Source of the DNA: Roseiarcus sp963787135
GTDB taxonomy: Bacteria; Pseudomonadota; Alphaproteobacteria; Rhizobiales; Beijerinckiaceae
Length of the DNA: 64,000 nt
Direction of reading: 5' to 3'
NCBI GenBank assembly: GCA_963787135.1
Contig: CAWBBW010000027.1
Coordinates: 62,001-126,000 of the forward strand
Shown: one piece after another, positions 28,119-38,887 of the stretch
How the letters are laid out: the number at the start of each line of letters is the position of its first letter
Numbering within the stretch: position 1 is the stretch's first letter
Position numbers and translations under genes: made by a program
The notes under the pieces: model-generated
Seen by the model: only the letters and a program-made list of their open reading frames with translations
Told to the model about the DNA's origin: nothing
The model's database searches: none

Positions 28119-29234
28119 TCACAGGCGCTGCGCCTGCCCGCCAACCGAAGCATGTAGAGCGTTCCTGAACATCGAACCCTCCCACCTTTCGACCGCGTTG
28201 ATAGCGGCCAGGGCGCGCAAGGACTCCATATCAATCGGCTGCTCCGGACATAAGGAAATCGCAAGGGAGCGGTGGACGGCCCCTACGGCCTTGTTGCAGC
28301 CGGCGCGCGGGCTCGGGCCGCGCGCTATCGCGTCCTCGCCGTCCGCGCCTTCGATGAGGCGACGCTGCCTCACGATTTCGGCGCCGGCGAAGTCCATGAA
28401 GGCGCGGACGCGCAGCGATCGGCGCAGGTCCGAATGAGTGAGGATCCAGAGACCCGTTTCGAGTTCTGGAAGCGGCGGCGTGAGCCGAATCAAAGCCGGA
28501 CTGACGTCGCCGAGGAAGCAGGGCAGCAGCGCCGCTCCAAGGCCCTGGACCGCGAGCTCGCGTAGGCTGAGGGTTGAGTTGATTTTGCCGACGAGGCGGC
28601 CAGGACGGACATGAGTCTCGATCCAGCGCCGCCCCGCAGTCGGGCCGAAACTTGTCGCCAAACCCCACGAACGGCGCCGAATCGAGCGGCTGGGACCCTA
28701 GCGAAGAGGCGAGGTCGCGTCGATAATAGACGGCCGATCGGACGGCGCAGAGTCTTCGACCGACAAGGGCTTTCGGGCGGATCGTTGGTCAGGCGGATGG
28801 CGACGTCCGCATCCCGGCGCGAAAGATTGAGCATTTGATTGGAGAGCTTCAATTCGACGACTACGCCGGAATTTTGAGCCCGAAACTGCGCCATGATCGC
28901 CGGCAGCATCTGCTGGCCGATCGCCTCGGCCGTGGTCACGCGCAACTGACCCGAGGGCCTCAGGTCGCGGCCCGCAAGCTTGCGCTCAAAGCCGATGATC
29001 GAATCGGCCATGGTGCTCGCGACCGCGATCATCTCGTCGCCCGCAACGGTCGGCTGATAGCCTTCGCGGGACCGCTCGAACAAGCGCGCCCCGACCGTCT
29101 GTCTCGAGCGCCGCCAGTCGCCGGAAGACGGTCGAGTGATTGAGACCAAGGATTTCCGCCGCGCCTCCGAGCGAACCGGAATCCGAGATCGCTTTGACCA
29201 GTCGGAATTCGTCCCAGCTGAGCGCTTCGTTCAT
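28119..29234 (-). CDS. LysR-family transcriptional regulator (three frame breaks)
   Basis: The winged helix is at the N-terminus: WDEFRLVKAISDSGSLGGAAEILGLNHSTVFRRLAALE, interrupted after the recognition helix, continuing GARLFERSREGYQPTVAGDEM. The effector domain has GQLRVTTAEAIGQQMLPAIM, AIRLTNDPP, AVYYRRDLASS, then LSLRELAVQGLGAALLPCFLGD and LWILTHSDLRRSLRVRAFMDF. Joining these needs three single-base removals, near 29100, 28762 and 28650. The stop at 28119 leaves about 60 residues beyond the usual LysR end, so a further indel may hide the true stop. Target unknown: the neighbours are the Cys-Gly protein and tsaC. Confidence 0.78.
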
Positions 29235-29340
29235 GCCTTTGGGGCCGGTTGGTGTCCGTCGATCGTTACTTTGCCTGCCATTCGAGGCAATTCCGCAATT
29301 CCCGACGTCAAAATCAATTTTTGCCACCCGTCGCGACCCT

Positions 29341-30326
29341 TCAGGCCTCTCGGGGCGCGGCCGCGCGTCTGAGCCGGTCGTTGATCGCGGCGCCGAGACC
29401 GCGATGGGGAACCGGAGGCGACGGCGATGCGCTCCGCCCCGGTTTCGTCGAGAGCGCGCAGATAGGCAAAGAGGTTCGAGGCGGCCTCGACGAGGTCTCC
29501 CGAGGGCGAGAGATCGAGACGCGCGGCCGCGGCGGCGCCGGCGAGCGCGCCAGCGAAATCGAGCGCAGCCTCGTCGCTTGCCGCATCCCGGGCTTCGAGC
29601 CTAAGCCGGGCGCGCGGCGCATAGTGTGATTTGAGCTGGCCCGGCGCATTGGGCGTCTTTTCCGTCTGGTGCCGAACAGCGAGCGGCGCCTGGAGCACGG
29701 CCTCGATATCCTCGCGCGCGATCGCGCCGGGCCGCAGGAGCGCCGGCGCTGCGCCGAGACACGCCACGATCGTCGATTCGAGCCCAAGGCGCGCCGGGCC
29801 GCCGTCGAGAATCCAGTCGATCCTGCCGTCGAGATCGGCGAGAACATGCGCGGCGGTCGTCGGGCTGACGCGGCCCGAGCGGTTGGCGGAAGGGGCCGCG
29901 AGCGGCGTCCCGGCCGCCTCAATCAGCGCGCGCGCCGTCTCGTGCACGGGAGCCCGAAGCGCGAGCGTGTCAAGGCCCGCGCGCGCAAGCAGGCTCACGC
30001 GGCAACCCCGCGCGGCCGGCAGCACGAGCGTGAGCGCCCCCGGCCAGAAGGCCTCCGCAAGTCTGATCCGCCTCCCTGGAGAACTCGCCCTCGCGTCGCG
30101 CAGCCGCGATGTCGAGGACGTGCGCGATGAGCGGATTGAACGACGGCCGTCCCTTGGCCGCATAGACGCCCGCAACCGCGGCGCCCGAGGCGGCGTCGGC
30201 CGCAAGGCCATAGACGGTCTCGGTCGGCATCGCCACGAGGCCGCCGGCGCGCAGGCATGCGGCCGCCGCGGCGATGGTCTCCGCGGTCGCCGGCGCGACA
30301 TGCGTTGTTCGGCGCGTGAAAGCCAT
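29341..30326 (-). CDS. tsaC: L-threonylcarbamoyladenylate synthase (two frame breaks)
   Basis: Makes threonylcarbamoyl-AMP for tRNA t6A37 modification, a normally essential activity. The N-terminus has the YrdC-domain core LRAGGLVAMPTETVYGLAADA and AAKGRPSFNPLIAHV. The second block has FWPGALTLVLP, LALRAPVHETARALI, PLAAPSANRSGRVSPTTA and DGGPARLGLESTIV. A Sua5-type C-terminal domain follows (SHYAPRARLRL and later PHRGLGAAINDRLRRAA). One extra base near 30070 and one near 29425 separate the blocks. The repaired length of about 327 residues fits the long Sua5 form. Because the function is essential, these breaks are probably sequence errors. Confidence 0.9.
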
Positions 30327-30461
30327 CCGATATCCAGGGCGCACATTGCGCCCGACCCCGTCTATACCTAATCTCCGCATGAAGGATCAGCGAAAGCGCC
30401 GCCTCATGCGCCTCGAGACGGTCCAAGCCTACGCGCAGGAAACGCAACACCCGAGGGCCCC

Positions 30462-32248
<1,787 letters not shown>

Positions 32249-32252
<4 letters not shown>

Positions 32253-33022
32253 CGCAGGGAATTGAAGTCACGCGCGACGGCGCCGTTATGGCGGCGGCCT
32301 TCAATCGACCGGAAAAGAAAAACGCGATTACCAGCGCGATGTATGAAACGCTGATTGAGGTGTTCGACAAGGCCGGACGCGATCCCGAAGTCGGCGCGCT
32401 CGTCCTCAGCGGCAAAGGCGGGGTTTTCACCGCCGGCAACGACATCGGCGATTTCCTCGCGGCCGCGACCGGCGCCTCCGGACCGCGCGGCATAGGGGAC
32501 GCTCCGGCCTGGCGGTTCATCAGCCGGCTCGCCGATTTCGAGAAGCCGCTCATCGCCGCGGTCGACGGGCTGGCCGTCGGGGTCGGAACGACGCTCTGCT
32601 TTCATTGCGACCTTGTCTTCGCCTCGCCCGACGCGCGCTTCCACATGCCCTTCGTCAATCTTGGCCTCGTTCCGGAAGCCGGAGCCTCGCTGCTCGCCCC
32701 GCTGCGCTTCGGCCGCGCCAGGGCGTCGGAGTTCCTGCTGCTCGCCGAGCCCTTCGGCGCAGAGACCGCGCGCGAGCTCGGCCTCGTCAACGCGCTTATG
32801 CCCGAGTCGACGCTCCTCGCGCATGCGATGAGCAAAGCGGCGGCGCTCGCCGCCAAGCCTCGATCGGCGCTCTTGACGACGCGCCGCCTCCTGCGCGGGG
32901 ACCCGGCTCCGCTGAAGGCCCGGATGGAAGAGGAAATCGAGCTCTTCGCCGCGGCGCTCGCTTCTGGAGAGGCGCGGGCTGCGTTCATGGCGTTCATGTC
33001 GGGAGCGCAAACGCGCTCCTGA
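32249..33022 (+). CDS. Enoyl-CoA hydratase/isomerase (crotonase superfamily)
   Basis: Crotonase-fold protein of 257 residues. NRPEKKNAIT opens the fold, GKGGVFTAGNDIGDF forms the first oxyanion-hole segment, and AVDGLAVGVGTTLCFHCDLVFASPDARFHMPFVNLGLVPEAGAS contains the second and the region of the catalytic glutamates. The GNDIGD sequence rather than GADL resembles PaaG/ECI-like members, so isomerase activity is possible. It overlaps the upstream dehydrogenase gene by four bases. The open frame extends further upstream inside that gene but without family similarity. Confidence 0.9.
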
Positions 33023-33030
33023 AAGGGCGC

Positions 33031-33125
33031 CCCCTTCCCCCCATAGCCCGTCAAAAGACGGGCGTCTTTCGACGCCCTATGGCGGGGGAAGGTGTCGTTG
33101 CGAAGCAACGACGGATGAGGGAGGT
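33031..33125. repeat. Intergenic palindromic repeat, copy 1
   Basis: A long inverted repeat (arms 33033-33045 and 33077-33092) encloses two small hairpins (GCCCGTC/GACGGGC and GCGTC/GACGC). It is followed by AAGGTG-like sequence, a perfect hairpin GTCGTTGC-GAA-GCAACGAC (33094-33112) and GGATGAGGG. The order palindrome, AAGGTG, second hairpin, GGATGAG recurs at three other sites in the window. Confidence 0.8.
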
Positions 33126-33401
33126 CGCACGGAGCGCGACGGCTTCGTATGTTCACCGAAGAATATCGGATAGCGTGGCGCGATGACGGAAGAAGTTCCG
33201 CGCTCCCTTCTCCGCCGTCGCCCGCCGGCAGCGGGCGCAAGCCGTTCAGGCGGAGGCGTTAATCTGGCGGGCGGTTCGCAATCGGAGATGCGAGCGCGCG
33301 AAGTTTCAAGGCAGGTTCTGCTGGGCAACATATCCTTGATTTGTGTGCTTCGAGCATCGATTGGACGTCGAAATGACGGCCACGTCATGACGTCCGAGCA
33401 A

Positions 33402-33533
33402 CGGCTTGGCGACGAAATTCGCGATGTCTGGTTGCGAGATCAGGGCTTTCGCGTTCAAAGGTTGCCGAACGAACTCGTGATTGCGTCGACGGAACTGGCG
33501 GTGATGCGGATCCGCGATGCAATGACGAATTGA
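33402..33533 (+). pseudogene. DUF559 (Vsr-like endonuclease) C-terminal remnant
   Basis: The last ~40 residues before the TGA at 33533 read DEIRDVWLRDQGFRVQRLPNEL...IRDAM. DUF559 proteins end with a similar D-x-x-R-x-x-W-L-x-x-x-G-F-R-V-x-R-x-x-N-x-x-V pattern. The catalytic N-terminal part of the family is missing; upstream sequence in this frame is unrelated. I read it as a decayed fragment. It sits between two inverted copies of the palindromic repeat. Confidence 0.5.
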
Positions 33534-33661
33534 GCGCACTTCGCGAAGCCGTCGCGCTGCGCGCGACACCCCGGATCGATGCAGATTTGCAGTGACGGTC
33601 GTCAATGCGGCTTGCCTCGAAGCAGCGGGCCACACCCCATCCGCCGGCGTAGCAGCGTCAT

Positions 33662-33710
33662 CTCATCCGGCGGGCTTCGCCCGCCACCTTACCCCGCAAG
33701 GGGGGAAGGG
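33662..33710. repeat. Intergenic palindromic repeat, copy 2 (inverted)
   Basis: Read on the minus strand this has the same order as copy 1: a CCTT...AAGG palindrome (33687-33709), then the hairpin GGCGGGC-TTC-GCCCGCC (33669-33685) and GGATGAG. The hairpin bases differ completely from copy 1, but base pairing is preserved. Confidence 0.75.
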
Positions 33711-33776
33711 GTCCTGCGGCGGCTCAGAAAAATGACGCCTCGACTTGAGCGAAAAGACGCCGAGGTCCGCAACCGC

Positions 33777-34667
33777 TCAGTGAGGATTCTTCTCACCGAT
33801 CGAATCCAGCCTGGCGAGCGCCTCGTCCGACAGCCTGAGGCTGGCCGCGCCGAGGTTCTCGCGCAGGTGGCCGAGCGAGGAGGTACCCGGGATCAGCAGA
33901 ATGTTGGGCGCGCGATGCAGGAGCCACGCCAGCGCCGCCTGCATCGGGGTCGCCCCAAGGTCCCGCGCCACATCCGAAAGCGTCGAGGACTGCAGCGGCG
34001 TGAAGCCGCCGAGAGGGAAGAAGGGCACGTAAGCGACGCCCATGTCCTTAAGCTCGTCGATCAGCGCGTCGTCCTCCCGATGGACGACGTTGTAGAGGTT
34101 CTGCACGCAAACGACCTCGGCGATGCCGCGCGCCTCGGCGACTTGCGCCGACGTGACGTTGCTCAATCCGAGATGGCGTATGAGGCCTTGTCGCTTGAGC
34201 TCCGCGAGCGCGGTGAACGGCTCCTCGAGCGATCCTTCGCTCGGTCCGTGAACCCTGCCCATGAGTTGCAGGTTGACGACGTCGAGCGATTCGACGCCGA
34301 GGTTGCGCAAATTGTCGTGAACCGCGCGGGTCAGGTCGGCGGGCGACATCGCCGGATTCCACGACGCGTCAGCGCCGCGCACGGCGCCGACCTTGGTCAC
34401 GATCACCAGGCCGTCCGGGTAGGGGTGGAGCGCCTCGCGGATCAGCTGATTGGTGATATGGGGCCCATAGAAATCGCTGGTGTCGATATGATCGACCCCG
34501 CTCGCCACCGCCTCCCGCAGAACGGCGAGCGCCGCGGCGCGATCCTTTGGCGGACCGAATACCCCGGGCCCGGCGAGCTGCATCGCGCCATAGCCCATGC
34601 GGTTGACGGCGCGGTCGCCGAGGCGGAATGAGCCGGCGGCGGTGATGTCTGCGGTGATGACAGTCAT
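33777..34667 (-). CDS. Aldo/keto reductase
   Basis: AKR-fold oxidoreductase of 296 residues, probably NADPH dependent. Markers: NRMGYGAMQL, DHIDTSDFYGPH with the catalytic Asp-Tyr pair, VIVTKVGAVRG with the lysine, VVNLQLMG, IRHLGLSNVTSAQ, and the cofactor-binding end LIPGTSSLGHLRENLGA. The ATG at 34667 has GGAG a few bases upstream. It is divergent from a LysR gene only 96 bases away, so it is probably that regulator's target. Substrate unknown; similar proteins reduce small aldehydes or quinone-like compounds. Confidence 0.9.
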   Translation of the reverse strand: MTVITADITAAGSFRLGDRAVNRMGYGAMQLAGPGVFGPPKDRAAALAVLREAVASGVDHIDTSDFYGPHITNQLIREALHPYPDGLVIVTKVGAVRGADASWNPAMSPADLTRAVHDNLRNLGVESLDVVNLQLMGRVHGPSEGSLEEPFTALAELKRQGLIRHLGLSNVTSAQVAEARGIAEVVCVQNLYNVVHREDDALIDELKDMGVAYVPFFPLGGFTPLQSSTLSDVARDLGATPMQAALAWLLHRAPNILLIPGTSSLGHLRENLGAASLRLSDEALARLDSIGEKNPH

Positions 34668-34763
34668 GGAAAATCTCCGAGGCTGAGCCAGCCCGCATAT
34701 GGACACTGCGCGTCCGAACGATAATCCTGCCCAATCGGAACAGGCTGTGCGGAATTTGGGACA

Positions 34764-35654
34764 ATGGCGGACCTCAAGGACCTCTCCGCGTTCGTAACGG
34801 TGGCGCGGGCCGGAGGATTTCGTGACGCCGCCCGGCTCAGGGGCGTGTCCGCTTCGAGCTTGAGCGAAGCGGTGCGGAGGCTGGAGGCGAGGCTCGGCGT
34901 GCGCCTCCTGAATCGCACCACCCGCAGCATCGCCCCGACCGAGGCGGGCGCTCGTCTCATCGAGAGGCTGACGCCGGCGCTCGGCGAAGTCGAGGCGGCG
35001 CTCGACGTCGTCAACGCCTTCCGCGACCGGCCGGCCGGAACGCTCAAGCTCAACGTGCCGGCGACGGTTGCGCGTCTGGTGTTGCCGTCGATCGTGGCTC
35101 CGTTCCTGAAGGCCTATCCCGACATCCGGCTGGAGGTCATGGTCGAGGACGTCTTCGTCGACGTGTTGGCGGCCGGATGCGATGCCGGGGTCCGTTACGA
35201 CGAGCGGCTCGAGCAGGACATGATCGCGGTTCCGATCGGGCCGCGGGTCCAGCGCTTCGTGGCGGCCGCTTCGCCCGGCTATCTCGATCAGCGAGGACGG
35301 CCCCAGCACCCGCGCGACCTGCTCGCCCATGCGTGCCTCCGCGGGCGGTTCGAGAGCGGCGCGACACCGCCCTGGGAGTTTGAGCGCGAGGGAGAAGTGG
35401 TGCGGATCGACCCCCAAGGACCGCTCGTGGTGCAGCCTGGCGCGGCGATGGATCTCGTGATCGGCGCGGCCGTCGCGGGGCTCGGAATCGTCTATCTGTT
35501 TGAGGAGTGGCTGCGTCCACATCTCGACAGCGGCGCTTTGGAGCCGGTCCTGACGCGCTGGCAGCAGAGTTTCTCCGGACCCTTCCTCTACTATCCCGGC
35601 CGCCGCCATCTCCCGGTGCCGCTACGCGCTTTCGTCGATTTCATCAAGGCCTAG
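34764..35654 (+). CDS. LysR-family transcriptional regulator of the divergent aldo/keto reductase
   Basis: Intact LysR protein of 296 residues. The winged helix-turn-helix covers residues ~4-62 (LSAFVTVARAGGFRDAARLRGVSASSLSEAVRRLEARLGVRLLNRTTRS). The effector-binding domain follows (GTLKLNVPATVARLVLPSIV to GIVYLFEEWL). LysR genes usually regulate the divergent neighbour, here the aldo/keto reductase. The 96-base intergenic region must hold both promoters; I could not point to a clear T-N11-A box. Confidence 0.9.
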   Translation: MADLKDLSAFVTVARAGGFRDAARLRGVSASSLSEAVRRLEARLGVRLLNRTTRSIAPTEAGARLIERLTPALGEVEAALDVVNAFRDRPAGTLKLNVPATVARLVLPSIVAPFLKAYPDIRLEVMVEDVFVDVLAAGCDAGVRYDERLEQDMIAVPIGPRVQRFVAAASPGYLDQRGRPQHPRDLLAHACLRGRFESGATPPWEFEREGEVVRIDPQGPLVVQPGAAMDLVIGAAVAGLGIVYLFEEWLRPHLDSGALEPVLTRWQQSFSGPFLYYPGRRHLPVPLRAFVDFIKA

Positions 35655-35820
35655 GACCGGCCTCACGCCGGGGCCTTGGTCCCGCCCTCCCGATGCCTTT
35701 CTGAAAAAGCGACATTTTGTTGCCGAATGGACGAATCTGCGGTAAAGTCTCTTGCAGGCGGAGGGATCGCCCGGCTGTTTGGATTCGAGCCGGCTTGGAG
35801 GGCCCTCTACCGGCAAGACA

Positions 35821-36015
35821 TGGTGATAACTAATTGAAATTACTGAATTATTTAAAAAGAAAGGCCGTTTTCATTTCCTTGTGCGGGCTTTCATTTCCTT
35901 GTGTGGGGCTTTCGTTTCCTTGTGCTGGACTTTCATTTCCTTGTGCCCGATTTTCGTTTCCTTGCGCTCCGAGTTTCATTTCCTTGCGGCCGGGTTCGAT
36001 TTCCTTGGGATCGTC
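35821..36015. repeat. AT-rich tract followed by seven helically phased ~21-bp direct repeats
   Basis: Seven copies of a TTTC(A/G)TTTCCTTG(T/C)G-like unit begin at 35869, 35889, 35910, 35931, 35952, 35974 and 35994, i.e. every 20-22 bases, about two helical turns. The core is strongly conserved and the 6-8 bases between cores vary. An unusually AT-rich tract (about 35825-35865, including TGAATTATTTAAAAAG) lies just before the array. Phased direct repeats beside an AT-rich block resemble iterons or regulator arrays, but no replication gene is near. Read on the minus strand each unit contains AAGGAAATG. It fills most of the gap between the LysR gene and the TIGR02301 gene. Confidence 0.8.
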
Positions 36016-36459
36016 TCAGCCCCCGTAACGCCCGGCGACTTCCGCGGCCAACCGGGCCGTCTCGCTCAAGTAGCGGTCGATGACTGCGCCCGCGGCCGGC
36101 GTGCAGACGCGATACGTCGTCTGGTAGTCGCGAAAGCCTCGATTGTACGCCCCGGCGAGGAGATCACGGCGCGCCTCGCTCACCCCCTCGGCTTCCAGTA
36201 GTTCCGCCATCCTGACGCGGAACTTCTCCCCGTCACCTGCGCCGCAGAGATTGCGCAGATAGGCGAGCGCGCCGCTCATCTCGGCGAGGCGCAGCAGCTG
36301 GGGCTCGTAGGGAGGCGGATGCTCCGCCGCTGGCGGGGGCGCTGGCGCGGGTTGGGCCTGCGGCGCCGGCGCGGCTTTGGGCGCGGAGGTCTCGACGGCG
36401 CCCGCTCTCCCCGCGAGCAGCGCCGCCACACCCAAAGCTGCGAGCGCCGCTCGCGTCAC
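36016..36459 (-). CDS. TIGR02301-family conserved periplasmic protein
   Basis: Protein of 147 residues. An N-terminal signal peptide (ALAALGVAALLAGRAGAVE) is followed by a ~35-residue Ala/Pro-rich linker. The conserved domain has YEPQLLRLAEMSGALAYLRNLC, RVRMAELLEAEG, YNRGFRDYQTTYRVCTPAA and a terminal AAEVAGRYGG. This pattern matches an uncharacterised alphaproteobacterial family with two conserved cysteines that may form a disulfide. The start overlaps the upstream Nudix stop (ATGA), so the two are cotranscribed. Function unknown. Confidence 0.85.
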   Translation of the reverse strand: MTRAALAALGVAALLAGRAGAVETSAPKAAPAPQAQPAPAPPPAAEHPPPYEPQLLRLAEMSGALAYLRNLCGAGDGEKFRVRMAELLEAEGVSEARRDLLAGAYNRGFRDYQTTYRVCTPAAGAVIDRYLSETARLAAEVAGRYGG

Positions 36460-36923
36460 GCCAGCCCGCTTTCAATCCGCTGCGCGCTTTTCAGGATTTC
36501 GGCGAGCTCCGGCGTTGTCGGGAGGGACTCAGACGTCAGAGGGTCGATCCAGGCGACCGCGTCCATTTCATCGCTGACGCGCGCTTCGCCCCGCGTCCAT
36601 CGTGCGACAAAGGAGGCGATGACGAAATGCGCGCGCACGCGATCGCCGTCCAGCACGATGGGTTCGACATGCCGGTTGAACGCGACGATGTCGGCCTCGA
36701 CGCCGACTTCCTCGTAGAGTTCGCGTGCAACCGCCTCGGCCAGGGTTTCGCCGACTTCGACGACGCCGCCGGGCAGGGAAAAGCGCCCCATCATAGGCTC
36801 CCGCGCCCGTCGCCCAACAAGAACCAGGCCCGCCCGAAACACTGCGACTGAAACCGCCAGTATAGGGCGCTGGGGGTAGAGCCGGTCATCCAAGGCCGGA
36901 CCGGAGCCGCCCCTCGAGATCAC
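36456..36923 (-). CDS. NUDIX hydrolase
   Basis: Protein of 155 residues with a complete Nudix box GGVVEVGETLAEAVARELYEEVG (about residues 51-73), the metal-binding REL-x-EE motif included. The N-terminus RPILAVSVAVFRAGLVLVGRR suggests the ADP-ribose pyrophosphatase / MutT-like branch. The substrate would be a nucleoside diphosphate derivative. The stop overlaps the start of the TIGR02301 gene and the start overlaps the pdxH stop, so the three genes form a tightly packed minus-strand operon. Confidence 0.9.
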   Translation of the reverse strand: MISRGGSGPALDDRLYPQRPILAVSVAVFRAGLVLVGRRAREPMMGRFSLPGGVVEVGETLAEAVARELYEEVGVEADIVAFNRHVEPIVLDGDRVRAHFVIASFVARWTRGEARVSDEMDAVAWIDPLTSESLPTTPELAEILKSAQRIESGLA

Positions 36924-37534
36924 GGGAAGAGGCGTTCCTTACGCCATGGCGAGGCGCGCCCGGCTCGCCTGAATAGGATGCGATCATGCAGGCGAAAGGC
37001 GCCGTCGCACCAGAATTCGATCTCGACCGGCGCGATGCGATAGCCGCGCCAGTAGTCGGGCCGCGGGATGTCGCCATCCCCGAACCGCTGCGCATAGGCC
37101 TCGACCGCCGCCTCCAGCGCCGCCCGCGATTCGAGCGGGCGCGACTGCTGGCTCGCCCAGGCGCCGAGGCGGCTGCCCCTCGCGCGCGACGCAAAATAGG
37201 CGTCGGCTTCCGCGCCGGAGACTTCGGTGACGGAGCCTCGAAACCGAGCCTGGCGTCGCAACGACTTCCAGTGAAACAGCGCCGCCGCCTTCGGTCGGGC
37301 CGCAAGTTCCAGGCCCTTGGCGCTCTCGGCGTTGGTGTAAAAGACAATCCCCCGCGCGTCCGCGCCCTTGCATAAGACCATTCGGGCGTCGGGCAGACCG
37401 TCCTCGTCCACCGTGGCCAGCGTCATCGCTTCCGGATCGTTGACTTCGGTCGCAGCGGCTTCTTCGAGCCAAAGCTGAAACAGGGCGATTGGATCGTCGG
37501 CTTCGGCGAAGTCAGGAGATTTTAAGGCGTTCAA
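36920..37534 (-). CDS. pdxH: Pyridoxamine/pyridoxine 5'-phosphate oxidase
   Basis: FMN-dependent oxidase for the last step of PLP biosynthesis and salvage. Markers: DPIALFQLWLEEA, EAMTLATVDEDGLPDARMVLCK, GIVFYTNAESAKGLEL, AALFHWKSLRRQARFRGSVTEV, GSRLGAWASQQSRPL, and the C-terminal RPDYWRGYRIAPVEIEFWCDG and RLHDRILF. I choose the TTG at 37534 because AAGGAG lies ten bases upstream and gives 204 residues, near the family length; the frame stays open to an ATG at 37651 that adds 39 unconserved residues. PLP is the cofactor of the AOS, but this is a housekeeping gene. Confidence 0.93.
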   Translation of the reverse strand: MNALKSPDFAEADDPIALFQLWLEEAAATEVNDPEAMTLATVDEDGLPDARMVLCKGADARGIVFYTNAESAKGLELAARPKAAALFHWKSLRRQARFRGSVTEVSGAEADAYFASRARGSRLGAWASQQSRPLESRAALEAAVEAYAQRFGDGDIPRPDYWRGYRIAPVEIEFWCDGAFRLHDRILFRRAGRASPWRKERLFP

Positions 37535-37785
37535 GGCGATCCTGCTCCTTTGCGACGGATCGGTAGCGCGGACCCTGCGTCCGCGGCCTGGCGAAATCGT
37601 ATAGATGCCGGGATCGGGGTCGACAACCGCGCGGGGATCAGAGAGCCTCACTGGACTAGCCTTCGATTCGGCGGCGGGAGTGGGCCGTGGGGCGCCACTC
37701 TTGCATGCCGGACAACGAGGTCCCAGATAGTCCGGGGAGACATGGGCGGCCGCGCTTTGCCAAGGGGGTCGCGAAGAATGGGCTC

Positions 37786-38724
37786 ATGATGCGTAATCCG
37801 TACGACGTTCTTGGGGTGGCGAAGACCGCCAGCGCCGCCGACATCAAGTCGGCGTTCCGAAAGCTCGCGAAGAAATACCACCCCGACCAGAGCAAGGAAC
37901 CCAGGGCCAAAGAGCGCTTCGCGGAAGTCGGCTCGGCTTACGAAATCATCGGCGACGACAAGAAGCGCGCCGCCTTCGACCGCGGCGAGATCGACGCCGA
38001 GGGCAAGCCGCGCGCCCCGCAATTCGAGGGCTTTGGCGCCGGCCGGGCGGGCGGGGGCGCAGATTTTCGCCATTTCGGCTTCGACTTCGGCGGCGGCGGA
38101 TTTTCGGCGGAGAGGGGCGGGATCGACCCGGATATTCTTTCCGAGCTGTTTGGCTCCGCTGGAGGGTCGAGGACTCGCGCAAGGCCGCAGGCGCAGCGCG
38201 GCGAAGACATCGCCGTGACCATCGCGGCGCCGCTGACGACCGTTGCGAACGGCGGGTCGGTTCGCGTTGCCCTCCCCACCGGCCGGACGCTCGACGCTGC
38301 GGTCCCGGCGGGAATCGAGGAAGGAAAATCAATCCGGCTGCGCGGCCAGGGGCATCCGGGCAATCGGGGCGCCCCGGCCGGCGACGTGATCGTGACGATC
38401 CGCTATGCGCCCCATCCGCTCTTCAAGGCCGATGGGCGTGATCTCAGGCTCGACCTGCCGATCACTCTCTATGAAGCGGTCCTGGGAGGAAAGGTGCGCG
38501 TGCCCACGCTTGGCGGCGAGGTCGAAATGTCGATTGCGCCAGGCATGAGCGGGGGACGCGTGTTGCGGTTGCGCGGAAAGGGCCTTCCCGCCGCGAGCGA
38601 TCAGGCGGCGGGCGATCTTCTGGCGACGGTGCGGATCGTCCTGCCGAACTCGGCGGACGGCGAGCTGACAGAGCTGATGCGCAAATGGCGCGACCTGAGG
38701 CCCTACGACCCTCGTTCAAGCTGA
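37786..38724 (+). CDS. DnaJ/CbpA-type J-domain co-chaperone
   Basis: J-protein of about 312 residues. The J-domain is N-terminal (PYDVLGVAKTASAADIKSAFRKLAKKYHPD with the HPD that stimulates DnaK). A Gly/Phe-rich stretch follows at roughly 85-135, then the C-terminal substrate-binding beta domains (EDIAVTIAAPL, GKSIRLRGQGHPG, GDVIVTIRYAPHPLFKADG, EAVLGGKVRVPTL). There is no CxxCxGxG zinc finger, so it is the CbpA/class B type rather than DnaJ itself. Tandem ATGs at 37786 and 37789 are both possible starts. It is followed 163 bases later by fabI. Confidence 0.92.
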   Translation: MMRNPYDVLGVAKTASAADIKSAFRKLAKKYHPDQSKEPRAKERFAEVGSAYEIIGDDKKRAAFDRGEIDAEGKPRAPQFEGFGAGRAGGGADFRHFGFDFGGGGFSAERGGIDPDILSELFGSAGGSRTRARPQAQRGEDIAVTIAAPLTTVANGGSVRVALPTGRTLDAAVPAGIEEGKSIRLRGQGHPGNRGAPAGDVIVTIRYAPHPLFKADGRDLRLDLPITLYEAVLGGKVRVPTLGGEVEMSIAPGMSGGRVLRLRGKGLPAASDQAAGDLLATVRIVLPNSADGELTELMRKWRDLRPYDPRSS

Positions 38725-38887
38725 GCCCGGCGAAATTCCTCCACGGGATTGTGTGAGCAAACCCACATATTTTGTTACGGATGAACGATCGGCGCTGGCT
38801 TCCCATGCGCGCGGGGCAAGGCTAAGGGAGGTCCAAACGCCGTCGGGCGTTGCGTTCTTTTTGATTCGGCAACGCAGCGAGGCTTTG

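Larger units (their letters stand above)
33023..33776. other. Long intergenic stretch: two palindromic repeats flanking a DUF559 remnant
   Basis: No complete gene is visible in these 754 bases. They hold palindromic repeat copy 1, a short frame ending at 33533 that resembles the C-terminus of DUF559 proteins, and repeat copy 2 in the opposite orientation. The arrangement looks like an accumulation site for small non-coding repeats between the enoyl-CoA hydratase and aldo/keto reductase genes. Confidence 0.6.

Noticed and set aside
33183..33533. Complete small protein gene
   Set aside because: Only the last third resembles a family (DUF559 end); the first part is arginine/serine-rich and overlaps repeat-derived DNA.
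35869..36010. CRISPR array
   Set aside because: The conserved core is about 14 bases with 6-8 base spacers at a 21-base period; CRISPR repeats and spacers are much longer, and no cas gene is near.
35834..36028. Plus-strand peptide of repeated F-x-F-P-C units
   Set aside because: No ribosome-binding site and no relatives that I recognise; best explained by the DNA repeat array itself.
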